A stretch of 64,000 nt of DNA from Pseudonocardia alni (GCF_002813375.1 NZ_PHUJ01000003.1:2666001-2730000), one strand, 5' to 3'. Shown: positions 53,096 through 61,720, counted from the first letter of the stretch. The notes: a model not told the origin generated them from the letters alone. Numbers and translations: made by a program.

Positions 53096-54595
53096 TTACC
53101 GGTCCAACAACACCAGGATCGCCGGGGACACGGTCAGCAGCAGCCCGACGAGCACCGCGAACAACGTGGTCCTCAGGTCGTCGTTGCGCAGCAGGGCCCG
53201 CACGCCGAGCACGAGCCCGACGGTCAGCACGACCGCGAGCGACAGCGCCACGATCGGCAGCGAGGTCCACAGGTAGCGGAACAGCACCCAGATCGCCGCA
53301 CCGGCGACGGCGCCGCCGATCCACTGGGCGATGACGACCGCCCAGGCCTGGCCGGTTCCGGCCGCACCGGCCGGGGTGTCGCCGTCGAGGCCCGCGGGCG
53401 GCTGCGCACCGCTGTCGGTGACGGCACCGCGGCGTCCGGAGCGGCGACGCGGGGGCTCGTCCTCCTCGACGGCGCCGGCGGCGAGCTCGCCGTGGTCCTC
53501 GTAGTCGTCGTAGTCGTCGTCCTGCGGGCGCTCGGGGGCGAGCACGCCGGTGCGGCCGCCGTCGGCGGAGCCGGGTCCGTCGTCGTACCCGGCGGGGCCG
53601 TGGCGGTCGTCGTAGCGGGGGTCGGCGTCGTAGCGGGGGTCGGCGTCGTAGCGGGGGTCGGCGTCGTAGCCCCAGCTCTCGTAGCCCCGGCTCTCGTAGC
53701 CCCGGTCGTCACGGCCCAGGTCGTCGTCACCCTGCCGGTCGTCGTAGTCGTCGGTGTACGGGTCGTAGGCGCCGGTCGGCGGGCCCGCGTCGGCCGGATG
53801 CGGACGAGGGCCGTCGTGCTCGTCGTCCAGCGGCGGGGCGCCGAACTGGGTGGGCGGGCCGCCGTCGTCGTCGGCCGCGGGGGCCGGGCGGCGGGCGCCG
53901 AGCCGGCTGGTGGGGATCTCGTCGGGGCCGTCGTCGGCCGCGCCGGGCGGGGGGCCGTACGGACCGCCCGGGCGCGGGGCGTCGCGGGGACCCCAGGCCT
54001 GGGTGGCGGGTCCGTCGTCGTGACCGTGGGGGCGGCCGTTCGGCGGGCCCTGCGGCTCGGGCGGGAGCGGACGGGCCTGCGGGGCCGGACCGGGACCCGC
54101 GGACCACTGACCGGGGGGCGGGCCCTGCGGCCTGCGGGGCGGGGCACCGTTCGGGGCGCCACCGAAGGCCGTGGCCCCGTGGGGCGCAGCACCGTTCGGG
54201 CTGCCGCCGTTCGGAGCGCCACCGTGAGGGGCGCCACCGTTCGGGGCGTTGCCGTTCGGCACGAACGGCTCCGGTGCGCGCCCGGCCTGCCCCTCGGAGG
54301 GGTCGGGGCGGCGCGCGGGCGGGAACGAGGGGTGCTCGATGGGGGGCGGGCCGTCGCCGCCGCGCGGGGCGAACCCGCCCGCGCCCTCGGGCGGGCGGAC
54401 ACGGTCGGCGGCCGCGGGGCGTCGCGGCGGGGCCGCCACGTCCGTCCGCGCGGGTGCCGCGGGCGACGGGGCGCCGGGCCCCTCGTCGTCCTCCGCGGCG
54501 CGACGACGGCGGCGTCGTCCGGGCTGCTGGCCGCCGTTGGCGGCCAGGAGCTCCGCGACCGTCCGCTGGCGAGGCTCTCCGCTGTCCACACTCAT
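53096..54595 (-). CDS. Rv0497-like membrane protein with long repeat-rich N-terminus
   Basis: This is 499 aa. The start holds a conserved-looking VAELLAANGGQQPGRRRRRR patch (a similar patch starts Rv0497, from memory). About 370 disordered residues follow, with APNGGAPHGG units near 125-150 and YDADPR units near 320. The last ~115 residues contain four membrane helices (WAVVIAQWIGGAVAGAAIWV, SLPIVALSLAVVLTVGLVLG, TTLFAVLVGLLLTVSPAILV). ATG 54595 shares its A with the ppx stop. The function is unknown; its place between ppx and the barrel protein is conserved. Confidence 0.82.
   Translation of the reverse strand: MSVDSGEPRQRTVAELLAANGGQQPGRRRRRRAAEDDEGPGAPSPAAPARTDVAAPPRRPAAADRVRPPEGAGGFAPRGGDGPPPIEHPSFPPARRPDPSEGQAGRAPEPFVPNGNAPNGGAPHGGAPNGGSPNGAAPHGATAFGGAPNGAPPRRPQGPPPGQWSAGPGPAPQARPLPPEPQGPPNGRPHGHDDGPATQAWGPRDAPRPGGPYGPPPGAADDGPDEIPTSRLGARRPAPAADDDGGPPTQFGAPPLDDEHDGPRPHPADAGPPTGAYDPYTDDYDDRQGDDDLGRDDRGYESRGYESWGYDADPRYDADPRYDADPRYDDRHGPAGYDDGPGSADGGRTGVLAPERPQDDDYDDYEDHGELAAGAVEEDEPPRRRSGRRGAVTDSGAQPPAGLDGDTPAGAAGTGQAWAVVIAQWIGGAVAGAAIWVLFRYLWTSLPIVALSLAVVLTVGLVLGVRALLRNDDLRTTLFAVLVGLLLTVSPAILVLLDR
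53609..53662. repeat. Three-copy 18-bp in-frame tandem repeat
   Basis: GTCGTAGCGGGGGTCGGC repeats at 53609, 53627 and 53645 with a partial fourth copy at 53663. It encodes the YDADPR units of the Rv0497-like protein; the 18-bp unit keeps the frame. Confidence 0.9.
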
Positions 54596-55602
54596 CACGA
54601 CCACCGTGCCCTGTGTGTTGTCAAGGGTCCAAGCCCGCCCGGGGATGTCTGCGCCGAGCGGTCGTCCCCGTTCGTCCCATCGAGCATGTCGAAGCGCCGG
54701 AGGATCACTCCCTCGCGCAACGCCCACGGACAGATCTCGAGTTCGGTCACGCCGAGGGCGTCCATCGCGGCCTGCGCGACGACCGCCCCGGCGACGAGCT
54801 GGTGCGCCCGGCTGGCGCTCACACCGTCGAGCTCGGCGAGGTCGGGACCCGACATCCGGGTGATGAACGCCGACAGCTGGCGCAGGCCCTGCGCGGTCAG
54901 CGTGCGGCGGGCGCCCGGCCCGGCGCTGGACGGCGCGGCACCGGCGAGCCGGGCCAGCGTCCGGAAGGTCTTGGAGGTGCCGACGGCCCGGTCCGGGCGC
55001 CCCGCGGCACGCAGCCGTCCGGCGACGGGGGCGATCTCGTCGCGGACACGCTCGGTCAGCGCGGCGACCTCCGCCCGCGACGGCGGGTCGGAGGTGAACG
55101 CGTCGCGGGTCAGCCGGCCCGCACCCAGCGGCACCGACGCGGCGACGTCGGGGGTCTCGTCGCGCCCGACGGCCAGCTCCAGCGAGCCGCCGCCGATGTC
55201 GAGCACGAGCAGCCGCCCGGCCGACCAGCCGCACCAGCGGCGGACGGCGAGGAAGGTCCAGCGGGCCTCGTCCTCGCCGGGCAGGACCTCCAGCGCCACC
55301 CCGGTCTCGCGCTGCACCCGGGCGAGGACCTCGGCGGAGTTCGTCGCGTCGCGCAGCGCGGACGTGGCGAACGCCAGGAGGTCGTCGCAGCCGGCGGCCC
55401 GGGCGGTGTCCCGGGCCCGGTGCACGCTCTCCAGCAGCGCCTTCACACCGTCGCGGCCCAGCGCTCCCCTGCGGTCGAGGTGCTCGGCCAGGCGCAGCTG
55501 GTCCTTCTCCGACGACATGGGCTTCGGGTGAGCACCCCGGTGGGCGTCCACCACCAGGAGGTGAACGGTGTTGGACCCCACGTCGAGAACGGCCAGGCGC
55601 AC
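54595..55602 (-). CDS. ppx: Exopolyphosphatase/GppA-family phosphatase (Ppx)
   Basis: This 335-aa ASKHA-fold protein has phosphate 1 (LAVLDVGSNTVHLLVVDAH), AFATSALRDATNSAEVL, VLPGEDEARWTFLAVRR, phosphate 2 (LLVLDIGGGSLELAVGRDE) and GTSKTFRTLARL. It hydrolyses polyphosphate or pppGpp. It is shorter than E. coli PPX (no C-terminal domains), like mycobacterial PPX1. It lies close to regX3-senX3, matching a phosphate theme. GTG 55602 is the start. Confidence 0.93.
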   Translation of the reverse strand: MRLAVLDVGSNTVHLLVVDAHRGAHPKPMSSEKDQLRLAEHLDRRGALGRDGVKALLESVHRARDTARAAGCDDLLAFATSALRDATNSAEVLARVQRETGVALEVLPGEDEARWTFLAVRRWCGWSAGRLLVLDIGGGSLELAVGRDETPDVAASVPLGAGRLTRDAFTSDPPSRAEVAALTERVRDEIAPVAGRLRAAGRPDRAVGTSKTFRTLARLAGAAPSSAGPGARRTLTAQGLRQLSAFITRMSGPDLAELDGVSASRAHQLVAGAVVAQAAMDALGVTELEICPWALREGVILRRFDMLDGTNGDDRSAQTSPGGLGPLTTHRARWS

Positions 55603-55648
55603 CCGATCAGGTTACCGAGCCGTTATCGACGGTCGGGCAACCCCTGGC

Positions 55649-56338
55649 TCACACGTCGAACTTGTAGCCGAGCCCGCGCACCGTGACCAGGTGCTTGGGC
55701 GTCGAGGGGTCGCCCTCGACCTTGGACCGCAGCCGCTTGACGTGCACGTCGAGGGTCTTGGTGTCGCCGACGTAGTCCGCGCCCCACACCCGGTCGATCA
55801 GCTGGGCGCGGGTGAGCACCCGCCCGACGTTGCGCAGCAGGTACTCCAGCAGGTCGAACTCCTTGAGCGGGAGCGCGACCTCGTCGCCGTTGACCGACAC
55901 GACGTGCCGCTCGACGTCCATCCGCACCGGGCCTGCCTCCAGCACACCGGTGCCGCCCTCGGTCTCGCCGCCGGTCTCGCCCCCGCGGCGCAGCACCGCG
56001 CGGACGCGGGCGATGAGCTCGCGCGCCGAGTAGGGCTTGGTGACGTAGTCGTCGGCGCCGAGCTCCAGCCCGACGACCTTGTCGATCTCGCTGTCGCGGG
56101 CGGTCACCATGATCACCGGCACGGCGGAGCGGGAACGCAGCGCCTTGCAGACGTCGGTACCGCTCATGCCGGGCAGCATCAGGTCCAGCAGCACGATGTC
56201 GGCGCCGTTGCGGTCGAACTCGCTCAACGCGTCGTTGCCGTTGGCCGCGACGGCGGTGGTGAACCCCTCCTTGCGCAGCATGAACGCGAGCGGGTCGGCG
56301 AAGGACTCCTCGTCCTCGACGATCAGCACCCTGGTCAT
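55649..56338 (-). CDS. regX3: Response regulator RegX3
   Basis: This 229-aa OmpR/PhoB-type regulator has the receiver domain RVLIVEDEESFADPLAFMLR, the phospho-acceptor Asp in ADIVLLDLMLPGMSG, and Lys in GADDYVTKPYSARELIAR. The winged helix is LPLKEFDLLEYLLRNVGRVL, then DTKTLDVHVKRLRSKVEGDP and TVRGLGYKFD. It controls the phosphate response with SenX3. The start lies 2 bp after the senX3 stop, whose last codons (GGAGGA) serve as its ribosome site. A short Gly/Glu linker (GGETGGETEGG) is expanded. Confidence 0.95.
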   Translation of the reverse strand: MTRVLIVEDEESFADPLAFMLRKEGFTTAVAANGNDALSEFDRNGADIVLLDLMLPGMSGTDVCKALRSRSAVPVIMVTARDSEIDKVVGLELGADDYVTKPYSARELIARVRAVLRRGGETGGETEGGTGVLEAGPVRMDVERHVVSVNGDEVALPLKEFDLLEYLLRNVGRVLTRAQLIDRVWGADYVGDTKTLDVHVKRLRSKVEGDPSTPKHLVTVRGLGYKFDV

Positions 56339-56339
56339 C

Positions 56340-57602
56340 TCATCCTCCGGTTCCGGCGGTCTGGGGGGAGCTGCCGGCGGCAGCCTCACCGTGGGGGGCG
56401 CCGCCGATGCCCATCCGGGCGGGCAGGCGCATGGTGAAGGTCGATCCGGTGCCGGGACGGCTCCACAGCCGCACCTCGCCACCGTGGTTGGCGCAGACGT
56501 GCTTGACGATCGCCAGGCCGAGACCGGTGCCGCCGGTGGCCCGCGAGCGGGCCGGGTCGACCCGGAAGAAGCGCTCGAAGACCCGCTGCTGGTGCTCGGG
56601 GGCGATGCCGATGCCGCGGTCGGTCACCGCGATCTCGATCGAGCCGTCGACCGAGCGGCGGCTCACCGACACCGACGAGTCCGCCGCGGAGTAGGCGATC
56701 GCGTTCTCCAGCAGGTTCGTCAGCGCGGTGACGAGCAGCGTGCGGTCGCCGTCGACGACCAGCCCCGAGGTCTCGTCGGCGGTGATCTCGACGGCGTGCG
56801 ACTCGGCGGAGGTGCGGCTGCGGGCCAGCGCCTCGGAGACGACCTCGTCGACGTCGACGGCGGCCAGCGCGGGGAGCCGTTCGGCGCCGGTCAGCCGGGA
56901 CAGCGCGATCAGCTCCGAGACCAGGTTCCCCATCCGGGTGGCCTCGCGCAGCAGCTTGTCGCCGAACCGGCGGACCTCGCAGACGGCGTCGGGGTCGGGC
57001 TCACCGCCGTCGGCGGGCTCCAGGCCGTCGAGGCTGTCGAGCAGGGCCTCGGCCAGCAGCGCGACCGCGCCGACCGGGGTCTTGAGCTCGTGCGAGACGT
57101 TGGCGACGAAGTCGCGCCGGGTCGCCTCCAGCCGGGCCACCTCGGAGGTGTCGACGGCCTCGACCAGCGCGAAGCCGTCGCCGAGGGAGCGGACGCTGGC
57201 CTGCACCGCGACCGGGCCGCGGGGCGTGCGGTCCAGCGGCGAGAGATCGACGGTGTAGTCGCCGGAGGCGAGCAGCCGGTCCCTGCCCTGCACGCGCCGG
57301 CAGGCGGCGAGCGCGCGCGGGTCGAGCCGCTCACCGGCGACGGCGCCGAGCGCGGCGGCCCGCGGGTTGTGCAGGAGCACCTCGCCGCCGGCCCCGACCA
57401 CGGCGAGCCCGGAGCTCGACTGGCGGAACGTGCGGTGCAGCAGCTCGCCGAGGGTGGGTCCGTCGGCGGCCACGGGGTCCGCCGGGGGGCGGCCGGTGCC
57501 GGGGCTGGGTCGGCCGTGCGACGACCGTCGCGCCAGTGCGGCCCCGGCGGTGAGACCGAGGAGCAGGGCGAGGGCCGTGATCAGCCACGCGAGCGTGGTC
57601 AC
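56340..57602 (-). CDS. senX3: Sensor histidine kinase SenX3
   Basis: This is 420 aa. One N-terminal membrane segment (LAWLITALALLLGLTAGAAL) is followed by a PAS-like domain (TFRQSSSGLAVVGAGGEVLL). Then come the H-box (DFVANVSHELKTPVGAVALL), N-box (LLENAIAYSAADSSV), G1 (VTDRGIGIAPEHQQRVFERF) and G2 (GGTGLGLAIVKHVC). It is the partner of RegX3. GTG 57602 is preferred because the membrane helix starts there. A PHO-type box lies about 100 bp upstream. Confidence 0.95.
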   Translation of the reverse strand: MTTLAWLITALALLLGLTAGAALARRSSHGRPSPGTGRPPADPVAADGPTLGELLHRTFRQSSSGLAVVGAGGEVLLHNPRAAALGAVAGERLDPRALAACRRVQGRDRLLASGDYTVDLSPLDRTPRGPVAVQASVRSLGDGFALVEAVDTSEVARLEATRRDFVANVSHELKTPVGAVALLAEALLDSLDGLEPADGGEPDPDAVCEVRRFGDKLLREATRMGNLVSELIALSRLTGAERLPALAAVDVDEVVSEALARSRTSAESHAVEITADETSGLVVDGDRTLLVTALTNLLENAIAYSAADSSVSVSRRSVDGSIEIAVTDRGIGIAPEHQQRVFERFFRVDPARSRATGGTGLGLAIVKHVCANHGGEVRLWSRPGTGSTFTMRLPARMGIGGAPHGEAAAGSSPQTAGTGG

Positions 57603-57697
57603 GGGTGCATGGTAGGCAGCCGGGGGTACCCCCTGACCAGCGCCGGACACCGGATGGTGACGCCCGCGACCCCTCCGCGCGACACTGTTCGGTCCCC

Positions 57698-57719
57698 GTT
57701 CACCGTGGGTTCAGCGAAC
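57698..57719 (+). promoter_or_regulatory. PHO/RegX3-type box upstream of senX3
   Basis: Two direct 11-bp units, GTTCACCGTGG (57698-57708) and GTTCAGCGAAC (57709-57719), match the GTTCAnC-n4 repeats bound by actinobacterial PhoP and RegX3. It lies 96-117 bp before the senX3 start (minus strand), in a 227-bp gap. This suggests autoregulation. Confidence 0.65.
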
Positions 57720-57744
57720 CCCTCCCCCACCCGCCCCGGGGTGC

Positions 57745-57793
57745 CCCCAGGGTCACTCTCGTAGCGCTCTAAGCCACGAAAGTGACCCTGGGG
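57745..57793. terminator. Large 18-bp stem hairpin between gpmA and senX3
   Basis: The arms 57745-57762 and 57776-57793 pair over 18 bp with one mismatch; the loop is 13 nt. It begins 37 bp after the gpmA stop on the minus strand and ends 26 bp from the PHO box. It is likely the gpmA terminator; the AGTGACCCTGGGG arm could also be part of a dispersed repeat. Confidence 0.75.
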
Positions 57794-57829
57794 ACATCCC
57801 CGGGGGTGCAGCGGGCGGGGGCGGTGGGG

Positions 57830-58564
57830 TCAGCGGCCCTGGTTCGCCACCCCGGCGATGGCCTCCTGCGCCGCGGCCGGGTCGAGGTAGCGCCCGCCCG
57901 GGTTCGTCGGCGTCAGGTCGTCGTCGAGGTCGTAGACCAGCGGGATGCCGGTGGGGATGTTCAGGCCGGCGATGTCGGCGTCGGAGATGCCGTCGAGGTA
58001 CTTCACCAGCGCGCGCAGCGAGTTGCCGTGCGCGGCGAGCAGCACGACCTTCCCCTCGCGCAGGTCCGGCACCACGGCCTCGGTCCAGTAGGGCAGGAAC
58101 CGGTCGACGACGTCGGCCAGGCACTCGGTCAGCGGGGCGTCGACGCCGGCGTAGCGCGGGTCGGCGTCCTGGGAGAACTCCGAGCCCTTCTCGATCGCGG
58201 GCGGCGGGGTGTCGTAGGAGCGGCGCCAGAGCATGAACTGCTCCTCGCCGTACTGCTCCAGGGTCTGCTTCTTGTCCTTGCCCTGCAGCGCGCCGTAGTG
58301 GCGCTCGTTGAGGCGCCAGTCGCGCTTGACCGGGATCCAGTGCCGGTCGGCGGCGTCGAGGGCGATGTTCGCGGTGGAGATGGCCCGGCGCAGCAGCGAG
58401 GTGTGCACGACGTCGGGCGCGACGCCCGCCTCGGCCAGCAGCTCGCCGCCCCGGCGGGCCTCCGCCTCGCCCTGGGAGGAGAGCGGCACGTCCACCCAGC
58501 CGGTGAACAGGTTCTTCGCGTTCCAGTCGCTCTGACCGTGACGCAGCAGTACGAGGGTCGGCAT
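57830..58564 (-). CDS. gpmA: 2,3-bisphosphoglycerate-dependent phosphoglycerate mutase
   Basis: This 244-aa glycolytic mutase interconverts 3- and 2-phosphoglycerate. Motifs are [20 protein letters not shown] (phospho-His), [32 protein letters not shown] and [20 protein letters not shown] (second His). It is followed on the same strand by senX3-regX3, as gpm1-senX3-regX3 in mycobacteria. The gap to rocD upstream is 17 bp, but rocD is not part of that conserved order. Confidence 0.96.
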   Translation of the reverse strand: MPTLVLLRHGQSDWNAKNLFTGWVDVPLSSQGEAEARRGGELLAEAGVAPDVVHTSLLRRAISTANIALDAADRHWIPVKRDWRLNERHYGALQGKDKKQTLEQYGEEQFMLWRRSYDTPPPAIEKGSEFSQDADPRYAGVDAPLTECLADVVDRFLPYWTEAVVPDLREGKVVLLAAHGNSLRALVKYLDGISDADIAGLNIPTGIPLVYDLDDDLTPTNPGGRYLDPAAAQEAIAGVANQGR

Positions 58565-58581
58565 GGCCGACAGCCTGCCAC

Positions 58582-59802
58582 CTACCCGTGGGAAAGGTCC
58601 CCGAGCGCGGCCCCGAACGTGTCCACCAGCACGTCGACCTCGTCGTGGGTGACCACCAGCGGCGGGGACAACCGCACGGTCACGCCGTGGGTCTCCTTGG
58701 CCAGCACACCCCGCCGGGCGAGTGCGACGCACACGTCGCGGCCGGTGCCGATCCGCGGGTCGACGTCGACGCCGGACCACAGCCCCACCCCGCGCACGGC
58801 GGTGAGCCCGGGCAGCGCGCGCAGCCGCGCGTCCAGGTGCGCGCCGAGCTCACGGGCCCGCGCCTGGTACTCCCCCGTCGCCAGCAGCGCGCACACCGCG
58901 GACCCGACAGCGGCGGCGAGCGGGTTGCCGCCGAAGGTGGAGCCGTGCTCGCCGGGGCGCAGCACGCCGAGCACGTCGCGCCGCCCGACGACGGCGCTGA
59001 CCGGCACGATCCCACCGCCGAGCGCCTTGCCGAGGGTGTAGAGGTCGGCGCGGACCCCCGACAGGTCGGTGCACAGCGTGGCCCCGGCCCGGCCCAGCCC
59101 GGACTGGATCTCGTCGCAGACCAGCAGCACACCCCGCTGCTCGGTGAGCTCACGGACCGCGCGCAGGTAGCCGGGTGGCGGCACGAGCACCCCCGCCTCG
59201 CCCTGGACCGGTTCGAGCAGCACCGCGACGGTGTCGTCGGTGAGCGCGGCGGCCAGCGCGTCGGCGTCGCCGAAGGGGACGCGGTCGAAGCCGGGGGTGA
59301 ACGGGCCGAAGTCGTCGCGGGCGACCGGGTCGTCGGAGAACGAGACCACCGTCGTCGTGCGGCCGTGGAAGTTCCCCCCGGCGACGACGATCCGCGCCGC
59401 CCCCGGCCGCACGCCCTTCACCCGGTACCCCCAGGCGCGGGCGACCTTCACCGCGGACTCGACGGCCTCCGCGCCGGTGTTCATCGGCAGGACGGCCTCG
59501 GTGCCGGTCAGCGCGGCGAGATCGCGCTGGAACGCCGGCAGCCGGTCGTTGTGGAACGCCCGCGCGGTCAGGGTGAGCGTGTCGAGCTGGGCGTGCGCGG
59601 CCGCGGTGAGCGCGGGGTGGCGGTGCCCGAAGTTGAGCGCGGAGTAGCCCGCGAGAGCGTCGAGGTAGCGGACGCCGTCGACGTCGGTGACCCAGGCGCC
59701 GTCGCCGTGGGACAGCACCACCGGCAACGGTGCGTAGTTCGCCGTGCCGAACTCCTCGGCGAGGGCGATCTGCGGGTCGGTGCCCGGGACCACGGCGGTC
59801 AC
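58582..59802 (-). CDS. rocD: Ornithine aminotransferase
   Basis: This 406-aa class III PLP aminotransferase has [89 protein letters not shown] and the PLP Lys in [19 protein letters not shown]. These are ornithine-delta-aminotransferase features. The product, glutamate semialdehyde, can go to glutamate, or to proline via P5C and ProC (at 50.5 kb). GTG 59802 overlaps the ddaH-like stop (GTGA), so the two are co-translated. Confidence 0.93.
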   Translation of the reverse strand: MTAVVPGTDPQIALAEEFGTANYAPLPVVLSHGDGAWVTDVDGVRYLDALAGYSALNFGHRHPALTAAAHAQLDTLTLTARAFHNDRLPAFQRDLAALTGTEAVLPMNTGAEAVESAVKVARAWGYRVKGVRPGAARIVVAGGNFHGRTTTVVSFSDDPVARDDFGPFTPGFDRVPFGDADALAAALTDDTVAVLLEPVQGEAGVLVPPPGYLRAVRELTEQRGVLLVCDEIQSGLGRAGATLCTDLSGVRADLYTLGKALGGGIVPVSAVVGRRDVLGVLRPGEHGSTFGGNPLAAAVGSAVCALLATGEYQARARELGAHLDARLRALPGLTAVRGVGLWSGVDVDPRIGTGRDVCVALARRGVLAKETHGVTVRLSPPLVVTHDEVDVLVDTFGAALGDLSHG

Positions 59803-60599
59803 GACCGCAGCTCCAGCGTGGCGCACTTGATCCCGCCGCCGCCCCGGCGCAGCTCCGAGGTGTCGACGCCGACGGTGCCGAACCCGCGCTCGGCCAGGTC
59901 GGCGGCGAACTTCTCGGCCTGGGGCGCGTGGACGACGGTGCGCCCGTCGGAGAAGCAGTTCAGGCCCAGTACGGCCGCGTCGTCGTCGGAGACGACCACC
60001 GCGTCGGGGAAGCGGAACCGCAGCACCTCCTGGGAGGCGTCGTCGAACGCGCCGGGCAGGTAGGCGACCGCGCCCGGCCCGCCGGCCGGGTCGAGCACCG
60101 CGAACGCGGTGTCGAGGTGGTAGTAGCGCGGGTCGATCAGCTGCAGGGACACGACCTCGCGGCCGAACACCTCCGCGGCCTCGCCGTGCGCACGCGGGTC
60201 GGTGCGGAACCCGGTGCCGGCGTAGACGGTGTCGCCGACGAGCAGCAGGTCGCCCTCGCCCTCGTTGACGTGGCGGGCCTCGTGCACGGCGAACCCGGCG
60301 GCCCGGAACCACGCGCCGTACGCGGGCCCCTCGGCGGCGCGTTCGGTGTGCCGGAACCGGGCGGTGAGCGCGGTCCCGTCGATCACGGTGCCGCCGTTGG
60401 CGGCGTAGACCATGTCCGGGTACCCGGGCAGCGGGTCGACGAGCCGGACGTCGAACCCGAGGTCGCGGTAGACCGCGTGCAGGGTCTCCCACTGCGCCAG
60501 CGCGAGCCGGGTGTCGGTCGCCTGCTCCGGACGCATCCACGGGTTGATCCGGTAGCTCACCGTGAAGTGCTCGGGGCGGCACATCAGCACAGAGGTCAT
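59799..60599 (-). CDS. ddaH: Dimethylarginine dimethylaminohydrolase/amidinotransferase-family protein
   Basis: This 266-aa five-bladed propeller enzyme of the guanidine-modifying superfamily has the early motif SVLMCRPEHFTVSY, the catalytic His in DPRYYHLDTAFAVLDP and the nucleophilic Cys in GGGGIKCATLELR. Members hydrolyse methylarginine, arginine or related guanidines. Coupling to rocD suggests that the product is, or leads to, ornithine. ATG 60599 is preferred over GTG 60605. The divergent AsnC/Lrp gene and rocD match the Rv2321c-Rv2324 layout (from memory). Confidence 0.85.
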   Translation of the reverse strand: MTSVLMCRPEHFTVSYRINPWMRPEQATDTRLALAQWETLHAVYRDLGFDVRLVDPLPGYPDMVYAANGGTVIDGTALTARFRHTERAAEGPAYGAWFRAAGFAVHEARHVNEGEGDLLLVGDTVYAGTGFRTDPRAHGEAAEVFGREVVSLQLIDPRYYHLDTAFAVLDPAGGPGAVAYLPGAFDDASQEVLRFRFPDAVVVSDDDAAVLGLNCFSDGRTVVHAPQAEKFAADLAERGFGTVGVDTSELRRGGGGIKCATLELRS

Positions 60600-60624
60600 G
60601 GGCACAGCATGGCGCGCTTACCCC

Positions 60625-60649
60625 GTGCGTTTCCCGGCTTCGGGCGCAC
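60625..60649. promoter_or_regulatory. Inverted repeat in the ddaH-asnC divergent promoter
   Basis: GTGCG (60625-60629) and CGCAC (60645-60649) flank CCCG/CGGG, giving a 9-bp stem with a 3-nt bulge. It sits between the divergent starts 60599 and 60713, where an AsnC/Lrp regulator would bind. Weak evidence. Confidence 0.35.
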
Positions 60650-60698
60650 GATCTGGGCGTGCTGTACCGGTTCGGCGCCGGTTCCGCGCGCTCCGGTC

Positions 60699-60704
60699 TA
60701 GCAT
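60699..60704 (+). promoter_or_regulatory. Candidate -10 box for the AsnC-family gene
   Basis: TAGCAT ends eight bases before GTG 60713 and no ribosome site lies between. This suggests a leaderless or nearly leaderless transcript and supports GTG 60713 over ATG 60659. Confidence 0.4.
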
Positions 60705-60712
60705 CCGGCGTC

Positions 60713-61153
60713 GTGGACGGGATCGACGCGATCGACCGCAGACTGCTGGACCTCCTCCGGGTCGACGGGCGGGCCGGCTGGGCCGAGCTGGGCGAGCGGG
60801 TGGGTCTGTCGGCGTCGGCGGTGCGGCGCCGGGTGGACCGGCTGACCGCCCGCGGCGTGGTGCGGGGCTTCACCGTGCAGGTGGACCCGGACGCCGAACG
60901 GACCCCGGGTGTGGAGGCCTACGTCGAGCTGTTCTGCCGCGGCACGGTCGCCCCGGCCGAGCTGCAGCGGATGCTGTCGGCGGTGCCGGAGGTCGTCACG
61001 GCGGGGACGGTCACCGGGGAGGCCGACGCACTGGTCCTGCTGCGCTCGCGCGACGTGCGGTCCCTGGAGGACGCTCTGGAGCGGCTGCGGCTCGCCGCGA
61101 ACGTCGACCACACCCGCTCGGCCGTCGTCCTGACCTGGCTGGTGACTCGTTGA
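60713..61153 (+). CDS. Lrp/AsnC-family transcriptional regulator
   Basis: This 146-aa protein has an N-terminal HTH (IDAIDRRLLDLLRVDGRAGW, then LGERVGLSASAVRRRVDRL) and a C-terminal RAM effector domain (VEAYVELFCRGTVAPAEL, VVTAGTVTGEADALVLLRSR). It is divergent from ddaH-rocD and probably senses arginine, ornithine or a related amino acid to control them. ATG 60659 would add 18 residues that overlap the promoter, so GTG 60713 is chosen. Confidence 0.92.
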   Translation: MDGIDAIDRRLLDLLRVDGRAGWAELGERVGLSASAVRRRVDRLTARGVVRGFTVQVDPDAERTPGVEAYVELFCRGTVAPAELQRMLSAVPEVVTAGTVTGEADALVLLRSRDVRSLEDALERLRLAANVDHTRSAVVLTWLVTR

Positions 61154-61196
61154 ACTCTCACGGGTCACCGCGTACGGTAGTCGGTTGAGAGTTCAA
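61150..61196. promoter_or_regulatory. Paired TTGA-N4-TCAA operator sites before the VOC gene
   Basis: TTGAACTCTCA (61150-61160) and TGAGAGTTCAA (61186-61196) are perfect 11-bp inverted copies. The right copy extends to TTGAGAGTTCAA, itself a TTGA-N4-TCAA palindrome of the kind bound by MarR-type dimers. It lies just before AAAGGAG and GTG 61211. The left copy begins in the last codons of the AsnC gene. Confidence 0.65.
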
Positions 61197-61210
61197 TCAA
61201 AGGAGCAGTC

Positions 61211-61720
61211 GTGCCCGTCCAGCGTCTCAACCACGCCGTCCTCTACGTCCGCGACGTCCCGCGCAGCGTCGGCTTCTATCGCGACACCCTCGGCTTCCGC
61301 CCGGTCGTCGAGCTCCCGGGCGGGCGCGGCGCGTTCCTGCAAGCCGAGGGCTCGACCAACGACCACGACCTCGCCCTGTTCGGGATCGGCGCGCAGGCCG
61401 GGGCCTCGCAGGCGGGCCGCGGCACCGTCGGGCTCTACCACCTGGCGTGGGAGGTCGACACGCTCGGCGAGCTCGCCCGGATCGGCGAGCGGCTGCAGGC
61501 GGCCGGGGCGCTGGTCGGCGCCTCGGACCACGGCACGACCAAGGCGCTCTACGCGAAGGACCCCGACGGCCTGGAGTTCGAGGTGTGCTGGCTGGTCCCG
61601 GCGGCCCTGATCGACGGCGACGACCACGACATGCGCATCGAGCCGCTCGACATCGCGGCCGAGATCGCCCGCTACGGCGCGGACACCCGCGGCGGGATCG
61701 GCGTCTCGGTCCCGGCCTGA
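61211..61720 (+). CDS. VOC-family (glyoxalase/extradiol dioxygenase-like) metalloprotein
   Basis: This is 169 aa. Two beta-alpha-beta-beta-beta modules carry likely metal ligands: LNHAVLYVRDVPRSVGFYRD (His), VGLYHLAWEVDTLGELARIG (His) and LYAKDPDGLEFEVCWLVPA (Glu). This His-His-Glu pattern suits an extradiol dioxygenase or isomerase. The substrate is unknown. GTG 61211 has AAAGGAG nearby. It has its own operator pair, so it is probably induced by an aromatic or reactive compound. It converges with the GntR gene. Confidence 0.88.
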   Translation: MPVQRLNHAVLYVRDVPRSVGFYRDTLGFRPVVELPGGRGAFLQAEGSTNDHDLALFGIGAQAGASQAGRGTVGLYHLAWEVDTLGELARIGERLQAAGALVGASDHGTTKALYAKDPDGLEFEVCWLVPAALIDGDDHDMRIEPLDIAAEIARYGADTRGGIGVSVPA

